Of a stretch of 64,000 nucleotides of DNA, positions 23,883-32,381 are shown one piece after another. Source of the stretch: Pseudorhodoferax sp. Leaf267 (GTDB taxonomy: Bacteria > Pseudomonadota > Gammaproteobacteria > Burkholderiales > Burkholderiaceae_C); NCBI RefSeq assembly GCF_001422405.1, contig NZ_LMMV01000001.1, positions 373,275-437,274 of the forward strand, in the 5' to 3' direction. A model generated the notes under the pieces. It saw only the letters and a program-made list of their open reading frames with translations. It was not told where the DNA came from and made no database searches. Position 1 is the first letter of the stretch, and every line of letters starts with the position of its first letter. The position numbers were made by a program, and so were the translations under genes.

Positions 23883-25364
23883 CTACGGCGTGGCCCAGAA
23901 CCCCGCATTGCCCAGCATCGCCAGCAGCCGCACCCGCGCGTTGCGCCAGGCCGCCAGCGCCGTCACCTGTTCCTGCCGTGCCATGGCCGCCTCGCGCTGG
24001 GCGGCCAGCCATTCGGTGATGTCGATGGCACCGGCCAGGTGGCGCGCGCGGGCGGCGGCGAACGCTTCCTGCGTGCCCTGGACCAGCTCACCGCTGGCGG
24101 CAACGGCCGTGGTCTCGGCCTGCACCGTCTGGTAGGCGCGCCAGACCTCGAAGGCGATGCGCGATTCCGCCGCCGCGGCGTCGGCCTCGCGTGCCCGCAG
24201 GCCGGCCAGCTGCTCGTGGATGCGGTAGCTGCGGCCGAAGCCGTCGAACAGCGGGATGGACAGCGTCACGGCCACCAGTTGCTCGCGGCTTTGCGAGCTG
24301 GTCAGTGCCGTGTTGGGCCGGCCGTTGCGGTAGTTGCCGTAGGACAGGCTCAGGCTGGGCCAGCGCTCGGCGCTGGCACCGTCCACCCGGGCCTGGGCGG
24401 CTGCGATCTGGGCGCGTGCGGCACGCAGGGCCGGGTGGCTGGCCAGGGCCTGGCCCACCAGCGTGTCCAGTTCCTGTGCGGGGGCGGCGGTCGACGCGGG
24501 CACCGGCACTGCGCCGTCGTCGGCCTCGAACGACAGCACCAGCGGCCGGCGGACGTCCAGGCCCAGCGCACGCGCCAGCGCGGCGCGGGCGATGTGCTCG
24601 TTGCTGCGCGCGCGGGCCGTGGCCAGCTGGGCCTGCGCCAGGGCGTTGCGTGCCCGCATGGCGTCCAGCGAGATGGCGCTGCCCGCGGCCACGCGCACTT
24701 CGGCCGCCTTCAGGATCTCGGCCGCCGTGCCGCCGGCCACCTCCGTGGCGGCCAGGGCGCCGGCAGCGGTCTGCGCGTCGTACCAGGCCTGCGCCACTTC
24801 GGCGACCGTGTCCAGCAGGGCGGCGTCGCGGCTGCCCAGCGCGGCCTGCAGGTTTTGCTCGGCCTGCGTGATCGACGCGCGGCGCGCGCCGAAGTCGAAC
24901 AGCAGCCAGTTCATCGTGAGGTTCAAGCCGTTGGCCTGCACGGTCGTGGCCGGCGTGTTGCCCGTGTCCTGGTGGTCGCGCGTGCGCGATGCCGCCATGT
25001 TCAGGTTGGGCAGCAGGCCGGCGCGCGCCTGACCGAGCTGGGCGCCCTGGGCGGCGACACCGGCCCAGGCCGTGCGGGCGCGCGGGCTGGTGCACAGCGC
25101 GAGCGAGACGGCGCGTTCCAGGGTCAGCGGCTGCGCGGCTGTGCCCGCCGGCGCATTGGCCTGCACGGCGCACGCGGCACTGGCGGGGTCGGCGCTGGCG
25201 GCCAGGGAGTCCGCGGGCGCGGCCAGCCGCATCACGCCCCAGGGGTCCAGCGGCTGCTGCGCATGGGCCGGCGCCAGCAGCCCGGCCAGCGCCAGGGCCT
25301 GCACCAGCGGCAGCGCGGCGCGGTGCAGCCGGCCCGTGCGGCGACCAGGGGCGGGCAGTCTCAT
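23883..25364 (-). CDS. TolC-family outer membrane efflux protein
   Basis: This 493-residue protein starts MRLPAPGRRTGRLHRAALPL with a signal peptide that likely ends after APAHAQ (about residue 36). Two outer-membrane-efflux repeats follow, with long Ala/Gln-rich helical segments: LTLERAVSLALCTSPRARTA begins repeat one and LDTLVGQALASHPALRAARA begins repeat two. It would form the trimeric channel through the outer membrane and periplasm. It is the last gene of the giant-protein operon, its ATG overlapping the adaptor stop by 4 nt, so it is probably the dedicated exit pore for the giant protein. Confidence 0.93.
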   Translation of the reverse strand: MRLPAPGRRTGRLHRAALPLVQALALAGLLAPAHAQQPLDPWGVMRLAAPADSLAASADPASAACAVQANAPAGTAAQPLTLERAVSLALCTSPRARTAWAGVAAQGAQLGQARAGLLPNLNMAASRTRDHQDTGNTPATTVQANGLNLTMNWLLFDFGARRASITQAEQNLQAALGSRDAALLDTVAEVAQAWYDAQTAAGALAATEVAGGTAAEILKAAEVRVAAGSAISLDAMRARNALAQAQLATARARSNEHIARAALARALGLDVRRPLVLSFEADDGAVPVPASTAAPAQELDTLVGQALASHPALRAARAQIAAAQARVDGASAERWPSLSLSYGNYRNGRPNTALTSSQSREQLVAVTLSIPLFDGFGRSYRIHEQLAGLRAREADAAAAESRIAFEVWRAYQTVQAETTAVAASGELVQGTQEAFAAARARHLAGAIDITEWLAAQREAAMARQEQVTALAAWRNARVRLLAMLGNAGFWATP

Positions 25365-26251
25365 GGTGCCGGCCTCCCGCTGGCCGGCGTGTCGAATTCC
25401 AGCTTGCAGCGGATGCCCGCGGGCAACTGCGATTGCGCGTTCAGCATGTCGAGCTGCACACCGAAAGTGCCGCTGGCCGCGTCGAACAGGCTGTCCACCT
25501 GCGTGATGCGCGCACGGTAGCGCCCGCCCAGCGTCTCGGGCATGACGGTGGCGCCGCCGGCCACGCGCACGCGGCCCCACATGGCCAGCGGCAGCACCGC
25601 CTCCACGCGCAGCGGGTCGATGCGGGCCAGCTTCAGGATGGGCTGGCGCGTGGGGCCGCCATCGGCCTGCTCGCCCGGGTTGCCGCGGCGCTCGGCCACC
25701 ACGCCGTCGAACGGGCTGCGCAGCGTGCGCCGGGCCAGCAGGTCGCGCGCCTGCGCCGATTCGCGCCTGGCCAGCTCCTGCGCCTCCAGCGCTTCGCGCA
25801 GCTCGGAGGCGGCCAGCTTGTTCTCGGCGTCGGCCTCCTCCAGCTCCTTGGCGGGCGCGTAGTTCTGCCGGTGGAGGTCGTTGATGCGCGCCAGCTTCTT
25901 GCCGGCGAAATCGATGCGGTTGCGCGCGGTCTCGATGCGGCCCTGCATCGTGGCCCGAAACGCTGCGGCGTCGGCGGCCGATTGCTCGGCGCTGGCCTCC
26001 AGCTGCACCAGCGCCTGGCCGGCACGCACCTTGTCGCCGCGGCGCACCAGCACGGCGGCGATGCGGCCATCGCTGGGGCCGCGCAGCTCCACCGTCTGGT
26101 AGACGTCGATCACGCACTCGAAGGCATCGGGCACGCTGGCCGGCGCGCCAGCCGGTGCCCTGGCAGGCGCGGGCACCTGGGCGATGCCATGCAGCGGCGC
26201 CAGCAGCACCAGCGCGGCGGCGGTCGCCCGTGCCGCGAACTTCTTCTTCAT
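25361..26251 (-). CDS. Periplasmic adaptor (HlyD/RND-type membrane fusion protein)
   Basis: The 296-residue protein has a cleavable signal peptide (MKKKFAARATAAALVLLAPL, then HGIAQ) and so is periplasmic rather than anchored by an N-terminal helix. The first half of a lipoyl domain (GPSDGRIAAVLVRRGDKVRA) is followed by an alpha-hairpin of about 100 residues rich in Ala/Glu, the second lipoyl half (LRSPFDGVVAERRGNPGEQA) and a beta-barrel. The ATG and stop overlap both neighbours by 4 nt (secA-like upstream, tolC-like downstream). It probably bridges the inner-membrane HlyD fusions and the TolC channel. Confidence 0.9.
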   Translation of the reverse strand: MKKKFAARATAAALVLLAPLHGIAQVPAPARAPAGAPASVPDAFECVIDVYQTVELRGPSDGRIAAVLVRRGDKVRAGQALVQLEASAEQSAADAAAFRATMQGRIETARNRIDFAGKKLARINDLHRQNYAPAKELEEADAENKLAASELREALEAQELARRESAQARDLLARRTLRSPFDGVVAERRGNPGEQADGGPTRQPILKLARIDPLRVEAVLPLAMWGRVRVAGGATVMPETLGGRYRARITQVDSLFDAASGTFGVQLDMLNAQSQLPAGIRCKLEFDTPASGRPAP

Positions 26252-28302
26252 TCACCACTCCCCGAGAAGGCCAGCGTGCGGCGCAGCCGGCGGTCCTGTT
26301 CCAAGGTGCGCGCGCGGGCCTGCGCGTCGTGCGCTTCGGCCTGGTGCTGCGCCCATGCGCGCAAGGCGCCATGGCACCAGCGTGGCGCCGCCCCGGCCTG
26401 CGCCAGCCAGCCGGCCAGGCGCGGGGTGCACACGCTGAACAATTCGTCGTCCAGCGCCACCACAGCCTGGGCGCTGCCCGGGTCGTGCTGGCGCGCACAG
26501 CGGCCGATGAGCTGGCGGTCCACGCGGGCCGAGCCGTGGTATTCGGTCAGCACCACGTGCAGGCCGCCCCGCGCGGCCACGCCCGCGCCCAGGCGGATGT
26601 CCGTGCCGCGCCCGGCCATGTTGGTGGCCACCGTCACGCGGCCCGGGTCGCCCGCGCCGGCGATGAGCGCGGCCTCGGCCTGGTCCTGGCGCGCATTGAG
26701 CAGCGCGTGCGCGATGCCGTGCGCGGTGAGCGCGGCGCTGAGCGCCTCGGACGCGCCGACCGAGCGCGTGCCGATCAGCACCGGCCGGCCCTGGCCGAGC
26801 GCCTCGCGGCGCACGATGGCCACCACGGCCTGCCACTTCTCGGCCTGCGTGGCCACGAAGGTCGGCGCCAGCAGCAGGCGCCGCGACGGCCGGTGCAGCG
26901 GCACGCGCACCACCTCCAGGCCGTAGACACGGCGGATCTCGGGCGCCACCTCGGCGGCCGTACCGCTCATGCCCGACAGCCGCATGTAGCGCGGCAGCAG
27001 CCGCTGGTAGGTGATGCGCGCCAGCGTCTCGCGCGGGTCGGTCAGCGGCACGCCTTCCTTGGCCTCGATGAACTGGTGCAGCCCGCGTTCCCATGAGCGG
27101 TCGGGCATGGCGCGCCCGGTGGACTCGTCGACGATGACGACGGCTTGCCGGCCGTCCTCGCCCGGGCCCAGCAGGTAGTGCCGGTCGCGCTGGAACAGTG
27201 TGAGCGCGCTGAGCGCCTGTTCCAGCTTCTCCTCGCGCGCGCGCAGCGAGCTCCACCAGCCGTCGCGGCCCTGGGCATGCGCGTCCAGCTGCGCGCGGCC
27301 GGCGTCGGTCAGCCGCGCCGTGCGGGCGAAGTGGTCCACGGTGTAGTGCAGGCCGCCCTGCAGGCTGCGCGCCAGCGCCAGCATGTCCAGGCACTGGCGC
27401 GTCTGGTCGGGGGCCTGCACCGTGGCCGACAGGATCAGCGGCGTGCGCGCCTCGTCGATGCACACGCTGTCGGCCTCGTCGACGATGGCGAACGCCAGAC
27501 CGCGCAGCACCACGACCTGCGACGGGTCGGCCGGCGCGGCGCCTGCGTCGTGGCGCAGATGGTCCCAGGCCACATGCAGCGCGCTGGAGCGCCCGCGCGG
27601 CGCCACGCGGTCACGCAGGTAGTCGAAGGCCAGCTCCTTGTTGCTGCAGTAGGTGATGTCGCTGCCGTAGGCCACGCGCCGCGCCGGGCGGTCCATGCCG
27701 TGCTGCACCACGCCCAGCGACAGGCCCAGGAAGCGGTACAGCGGCGCCATCTCGTGCGCGTCGCGCTCGGCCAGGTAGTCGTTGACGGTGATCACGTGCA
27801 CCGGGTGGCCGGCCAGCGCTATGGTGGCCGCCGCCAGCGTGGCGGCGAAGGTCTTGCCCTCACCGGTGGCCATCTCCACGAGGTGGCCCTGCACCAGGCC
27901 CATGCCGGCCATCAGCTGGCAGGGGTGGTGCCGCATGCCGAGCACGCGCGCCGAGGCCTCGCGCACGAGGGCGAAGCTCTCGGCGATGCGCGCGTCGCCG
28001 CCGCGTCCGTCCACCCCATGCGCGCGCAGCGCGGCGCGCAGGGCCCGCACGCGCGCCTGCAGGGCCGCATCGTCCAGCGCACGCAGCGCCGCGTCGTGCC
28101 GCTCGACCAGGGGCACGATGGCCGCCATGCGCCGCCGCTGCCAGCCCAGCCGGCGGGCGAGCCAGCCCACGCTGTGCGCGCCCAGCCAGTGCGCCGTGCG
28201 GTCCAGCCAGTTCGGCTGCGGCTCGGCGCGCTCCAGGTAGGGGCGGTTGGCCGCGGTGTCCGCGCCGGGGTCGAGGGCCATGCTGCCGCGCAGGGAGTTC
28301 AT
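26248..28302 (-). CDS. SecA-like translocase ATPase lacking the C-terminal scaffold/wing and zinc tail
   Basis: The 684-residue protein is unmistakably SecA-related. It has Walker A ATGEGKT (145-151), VNDYLAERDA, ITYCSNKELAFDYLRD, Walker B VDEAD at 274-278 followed by SVCIDEARTPLILS, the pre-protein cross-linking region, VDESTGRAMPDRSWERGLHQ, LSGMSGTA, NMAGRGTDI (561-569) and QLIGRCARQHD with both arginine-finger positions. E. coli SecA has 901 residues. Here only about 65 residues follow the second nucleotide-binding domain, so most of the helical scaffold, the wing domain and the metal-binding tail are missing. The N-terminus has a basic extension. It lies 4 nt behind the M50/HlyD gene and overlaps the adaptor gene. 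In this operon it is the only energy-providing protein and the likely motor for the giant protein. Confidence 0.92.
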   Translation of the reverse strand: MNSLRGSMALDPGADTAANRPYLERAEPQPNWLDRTAHWLGAHSVGWLARRLGWQRRRMAAIVPLVERHDAALRALDDAALQARVRALRAALRAHGVDGRGGDARIAESFALVREASARVLGMRHHPCQLMAGMGLVQGHLVEMATGEGKTFAATLAAATIALAGHPVHVITVNDYLAERDAHEMAPLYRFLGLSLGVVQHGMDRPARRVAYGSDITYCSNKELAFDYLRDRVAPRGRSSALHVAWDHLRHDAGAAPADPSQVVVLRGLAFAIVDEADSVCIDEARTPLILSATVQAPDQTRQCLDMLALARSLQGGLHYTVDHFARTARLTDAGRAQLDAHAQGRDGWWSSLRAREEKLEQALSALTLFQRDRHYLLGPGEDGRQAVVIVDESTGRAMPDRSWERGLHQFIEAKEGVPLTDPRETLARITYQRLLPRYMRLSGMSGTAAEVAPEIRRVYGLEVVRVPLHRPSRRLLLAPTFVATQAEKWQAVVAIVRREALGQGRPVLIGTRSVGASEALSAALTAHGIAHALLNARQDQAEAALIAGAGDPGRVTVATNMAGRGTDIRLGAGVAARGGLHVVLTEYHGSARVDRQLIGRCARQHDPGSAQAVVALDDELFSVCTPRLAGWLAQAGAAPRWCHGALRAWAQHQAEAHDAQARARTLEQDRRLRRTLAFSGSGE

Positions 28303-28306
28303 GGCC

Positions 28307-30445
28307 TCACCACTGGAAATGCGACAGCAGCAGCCGACGGCCCGCGCGCAACCACTGCCAGCCCATGGGCTCCATGGGGTGGGAGAAGCGCACGTAGACG
28401 CGCTCGCCGAACCAGGGCGCGGCCTGCGGCAGGGCCACGTCGAACTGGAAGGTGCGCTCCAGGGTGCGGCTGCCGTGCGGGTCGCGCGGGTCGGTGGCCA
28501 GGCGCCCGCCGCCCTCGATCGCCAGCGCGGCGCTGGGCAGGTAGGCCTCGGCCTGCGGCACCTCGCGCAGGATGCGGCTCGCGCCCACGTCGGCCGGCCG
28601 GTGCGCCAGCCGCACCTGCACCGCCTCGGTGGCGCGGCGCACCTGGTCCACCGCTTCCTGCGGCACGACCACGCGCGCGATCGGTGGCGTGCTGCCCAGT
28701 ACATAGCCGAACAGCTCGCCGGTGCGCACCCAGCGCTCGGGCCAGTCGGCCGCGTTGGCCAGCACGAAGCGGCCGTCGACTTGGGCGCGCACCTGCAGCT
28801 CGGCATGGCGCTGCTCCAGCAGGCGCAGCGCGCCGCGCTCGTGCTCCAGCTGTTCGCGCAGCGCCCCGGCAGCCGCCGGCTCGCGCCAGCGCGCCTCCCA
28901 GCCCGCGCGCAGCTCGTCGACGCGGGCGCGGCTTTGCGCCAGCTGCGCCGCCAGCGTGGGGTCGCGCATCTCCACCAGCAGGTCGCCCGCGCGCACCGGC
29001 CCGCCGGCGGGCGCCACCACGCGCGCCACCAGGCCGTCCTTGGCGGCGCGCACGCGGGCCTCGTCGGGTAGCCACACCACGCCCTCGGCCATGCTGCGCG
29101 AGGGCGCCGGCAGCACGAACAGCAGCGCCGCCACGCCGGCCAGGGCCGCTGCGGTCACGCCCCAGGCGCGCCGCCGGTGGCCGGCCAGCGCGGGGCTGGC
29201 CAGGTAGGCGAACGACTTGCCCAGCGGCAGCAGCACCATGGACACCAGCGACCACACGGCGAGCACGACGCCGATGAAGAAGAACTGCCCGGCCACGAAC
29301 AGCGCGATGCCCACGGCCACGAGCACGCGGTACAGACTGGAGGCCAGGCCGTAGAACAGGAACCAGGCCTGCTCGCTGCGCGTGGCGCGCGGCGCCTCGG
29401 CGTCCTGCATGCCGAAGGCATGGCGGCGCAGCAGCCAGCCCCACCAGCGCGTGGAGCGCTGCGCCAGGTTGGGCATGCCGATCAGGTCGATCAGGATGTA
29501 GTAGGCGTCGTAGCGCAGCAGCGGGTTGCCGTTGAAGATGAGCGTGGACACGCTGGCCACCACCATGACGTTGAACAGCAGCGCGCGCACCAGGCCGGGC
29601 TCCACCACCAGCCACAGGTAGAACGCCGCCGCGGCCAGCGCCAGCTCGACCAGCATGCCGGCCGCGCCGACCAGCGCACGTTCGACGCGCGAGGTGAACA
29701 CGATGGACGCGCTGGCCTCCACGTAGGGCACGGGGATCAGCACCAGCAGCAGCACGCCCATGTCGTGCACCTCGCCGCCGCCGCGCTTGACGGCGAACGC
29801 ATGGCCCAGCTCGTGCAGCACCTTGATGACCGGGAACACCAGCCACAGCAGCAGCAGGTTGTCCGTGCCCAGCACGCGGTCGGAGAAATTGTTCGACAGG
29901 TCCGACCAGTTCGGCGCCACCAGCAGAAGCGCCGGCAGCACCAGCGCCAGCCAGGCCAGCGCACCCCACGGCCCCCAGACCACGCGGATCAGCGGGGCGA
30001 TGCGGTCCAGCCAGGCGTCCGGGTCCCACAGCGGGATGCGGATGGCCAGCGGGTTGGTCCAGGCGCGGCGGCGCTTGCTGCGCGTGTGCTTCTCGCCGCG
30101 CTCGAAGATCTCCACCGTGTCGGGCTGCACGTCGGACTGCAGCAGGTCGGCCGCATGCAGCTGGCCCAGCAGGCCGACCACCTCGCCCTGGGTCGGCGCG
30201 GCATCGCCGAGCTGGCTGTTCACGCGTTCCCACAGCTGCTGCACGGTGCGCCGGCCGTCCATGGCGGCGATGAAGCGGTGGGCCGGCCGGGCGAAGCGGT
30301 GCGTGCGGTTGGAGACCGGGTCGCGCAGCAAATACCAGACCTGGCCGCGGTAGACATGGCGGTGCGTGCGCGCGTGGGCGCGCAGCGCGGGCCGCAGCCC
30401 GGCCACGCGGTACCAGTCGTCGGACAGGGTGGGGCGCTGGCTCAC
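28307..30445 (-). CDS. PqqD-like / M50 site-2-type protease / HlyD fusion protein
   Basis: This 712-residue, three-part protein begins at GTG 30445, with GGAA about 7 nt before. Residues about 25-105 resemble a PqqD/RiPP-recognition winged helix (YRGQVWYLLRDPVSNRTHRF ... TVQQLWERV). A multi-helix membrane domain carries HELGH at 211-215, and NPLLRYDAYY with Asp313 provides the third zinc ligand of M50 proteases. After helices near 360-405 comes a HlyD-type part (VRAAKDGLVARVVAPAGGPV), a short hairpin and a barrel ending at the C-terminus. It would sit in the inner membrane with adaptor domains in the periplasm. Related M50/HlyD fusions occur near peptide and giant-protein exporters. The gene follows the GAF-HlyD gene by 31 nt and precedes secA-like by 4 nt. 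Confidence 0.9.
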   Translation of the reverse strand: MSQRPTLSDDWYRVAGLRPALRAHARTHRHVYRGQVWYLLRDPVSNRTHRFARPAHRFIAAMDGRRTVQQLWERVNSQLGDAAPTQGEVVGLLGQLHAADLLQSDVQPDTVEIFERGEKHTRSKRRRAWTNPLAIRIPLWDPDAWLDRIAPLIRVVWGPWGALAWLALVLPALLLVAPNWSDLSNNFSDRVLGTDNLLLLWLVFPVIKVLHELGHAFAVKRGGGEVHDMGVLLLVLIPVPYVEASASIVFTSRVERALVGAAGMLVELALAAAAFYLWLVVEPGLVRALLFNVMVVASVSTLIFNGNPLLRYDAYYILIDLIGMPNLAQRSTRWWGWLLRRHAFGMQDAEAPRATRSEQAWFLFYGLASSLYRVLVAVGIALFVAGQFFFIGVVLAVWSLVSMVLLPLGKSFAYLASPALAGHRRRAWGVTAAALAGVAALLFVLPAPSRSMAEGVVWLPDEARVRAAKDGLVARVVAPAGGPVRAGDLLVEMRDPTLAAQLAQSRARVDELRAGWEARWREPAAAGALREQLEHERGALRLLEQRHAELQVRAQVDGRFVLANAADWPERWVRTGELFGYVLGSTPPIARVVVPQEAVDQVRRATEAVQVRLAHRPADVGASRILREVPQAEAYLPSAALAIEGGGRLATDPRDPHGSRTLERTFQFDVALPQAAPWFGERVYVRFSHPMEPMGWQWLRAGRRLLLSHFQW

Positions 30446-30476
30446 GGTCGTTCCTGCGGCTGCGGTGGCGCGCGCA

Positions 30477-32375
30477 TCACGGCATCCACTTCCAGAACGC
30501 CAGGCGCAGCCAGTCGGTCAGGTTGTGCGTCCAGATCCACCACAGCCGTGCCTCGCCCACGCCGATCTTGCCCACGCCCTCCATGCCGGGGCGCAGGCGT
30601 GCGGCCTCGGCCGTGGGGGGCGAGGCCTCGCGCACCCGGGCCTCGACGCGGTAGAAGTTGCGGCCGTCGCGCGCCGTGGAGACGGGTGTGACCTGGGCCA
30701 CCTCGAACGGCACGCGTTCGCCGGTCAGCCCCGCCAGCGCGAGCTCGCCGTGCTGGCCGGTGCGCACGGCCGCGATGTCGCGTTCGTCCACCTCCAGCAC
30801 CACGCGCCAGCGGTCCAGCGGCGCCACCTCGAACAACAGCTTGCCCGACTCCAGCGGCGTGCCCAGCAGCGCGCGCACGTCGCCGCTGACCACCACGCCG
30901 TCGAACGGGGCCAGCACCTGGGCGCGCGCGAGTTGCTGCTCGGCCAGCTGGCGCTGCGCCGCGGCCTGTGCGATGCGGGCCTGGGCCTGCGCCATCTCGG
31001 CGCGGTCCTGCGCGGCGGCGGCCTGGCGGTAGCGGCGGTCGGCCAGGTCCTCCTCGGCCGCCCAGCGCGTGCGCTCGAGCTGCAGGTCGCGGTCCTGCAT
31101 GCGGGCCAGCACCTGGCCGGCGCGCACCACGTCACCCGCGCGCACCTGGCTGTCGGCCAGCACGCCGGCAAACGGCGCCACGCTGGAGCGCTGCACCTCG
31201 CCCTCGACCACCGTACGGGCCGACACGCGCCACGGCGCCGTGACCAGCGCTGGCGCGCACAGCAGCGCCAGCACCACGACCGCGGCCAGCTTGGCGCCCG
31301 CATGGCCGGGGCCGGCGACGGCGTGCGCGGCGGCGCGCGTGGCATCGGCCGTGCGGCGCAGCAGGCCGCGCTCGTTCTCGCGCTTGAGCGCCAGCACCGG
31401 CCCCAGCATCAGGCCCAGCGCGCGCACGCTGGCGGCCTCGCCGTCGTCGAAGGCTGCATCGGCACGCTCCAGCGTCATCACGCCCAGCGTGCGGCCCTGG
31501 TCCATCAGCGGCACGGACATCACGCCGGCGCTGTCGTTCGCGTCGGCCAGCGCCTGCTGGGCCAGCGGGTCGATGGCGTCCGCGGCCTCATGCCCGGCGG
31601 CCACGGGGTGGCGCACCAGGCTGGCGGCATCCAGCGCCTCGTCCATGGCCTGGCCGATCAGGCGCACGCCGTTGCCGCGCGCATCGAATGTGGCGGTGTG
31701 CGACAGCACCTCGACCGCGATGCTGCCGGCCCGCTCGAAGCCCAGGCTCACGCGGTGGCAGCGCAGCCGGGCGGCCACCTCGTTGGCCAGGGCCAGCGAG
31801 GCGGCGCCCAGGCGCGGGTGCTGCATGGCGGTGGCCAGCAGCTCGCCGACCAGCGCCATGCGCGACAGCTCGGCCTGCAGCGGCTGCATGGCGCGGGCGC
31901 GGATGCGCTCGATGAGCCAGGCGCTGGCCCAATGCAGCTGGCGCGGCGCGCGTTGCAGGTCCAGCCCCGGCACGCCGCGCAGCTGCAGCGCGACCGCGCC
32001 GTGCAGCGCGCCGTCCACGGCGATGGGGTAGGCCACGTGCACGGGCTCGCCGGGCCGCGGCGGCAGCGCGCCCGACAGCGCACCGCGGATGTCGCCGCGC
32101 CCCGTGGCCAGCGCGCGCTCGGCCACCGGCCCGAGCGCGCGCGCGCCCTGGGCCGGGTCGGGCCAGGCCGCCGCCGCGCTGAAGCCGCCCCGGGCCACCG
32201 TGCCGCGCACCAGCAGCGCCGACTCCACCTGCGTGACCTGCGCGCACAGCAGCGCCAGCCAGGCCTGGTGGAACTCGGTGTCGTCGTGCGCATTGGCAAA
32301 GCGCGCCCAGTCGGCCGCCTCGGCGCGCGGCGCGGCCGTTCCTGCGAACGCGTGCAGCTCGGAGTCGTCCCCCAT
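30477..32375 (-). CDS. GAF domain-HlyD fusion membrane protein
   Basis: Of 632 residues, the first 340 are cytoplasmic. An N-terminal GAF-like region (about 35-160) and a clearer GAF domain (about 180-335) contain VLSHTATFDARGNGVRLIGQ, VMSVPLMDQGRTLGVMTLER and related core strands. A single transmembrane helix follows (about 362-380, AKLAAVVVLALLCAPALVTA). The periplasmic part is HlyD-like: lipoyl half SSVAPFAGVLADSQVRAGDV, a coiled hairpin, lipoyl half AQVLAPFDGVVVSGDV and a barrel. It is the second inner-membrane adaptor of the operon, and its cytoplasmic GAF pair suggests ligand gating or docking of the motor. It starts 6 nt after sapC. Confidence 0.9.
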   Translation of the reverse strand: MGDDSELHAFAGTAAPRAEAADWARFANAHDDTEFHQAWLALLCAQVTQVESALLVRGTVARGGFSAAAAWPDPAQGARALGPVAERALATGRGDIRGALSGALPPRPGEPVHVAYPIAVDGALHGAVALQLRGVPGLDLQRAPRQLHWASAWLIERIRARAMQPLQAELSRMALVGELLATAMQHPRLGAASLALANEVAARLRCHRVSLGFERAGSIAVEVLSHTATFDARGNGVRLIGQAMDEALDAASLVRHPVAAGHEAADAIDPLAQQALADANDSAGVMSVPLMDQGRTLGVMTLERADAAFDDGEAASVRALGLMLGPVLALKRENERGLLRRTADATRAAAHAVAGPGHAGAKLAAVVVLALLCAPALVTAPWRVSARTVVEGEVQRSSVAPFAGVLADSQVRAGDVVRAGQVLARMQDRDLQLERTRWAAEEDLADRRYRQAAAAQDRAEMAQAQARIAQAAAQRQLAEQQLARAQVLAPFDGVVVSGDVRALLGTPLESGKLLFEVAPLDRWRVVLEVDERDIAAVRTGQHGELALAGLTGERVPFEVAQVTPVSTARDGRNFYRVEARVREASPPTAEAARLRPGMEGVGKIGVGEARLWWIWTHNLTDWLRLAFWKWMP

Positions 32376-32381
32376 CGCCGG

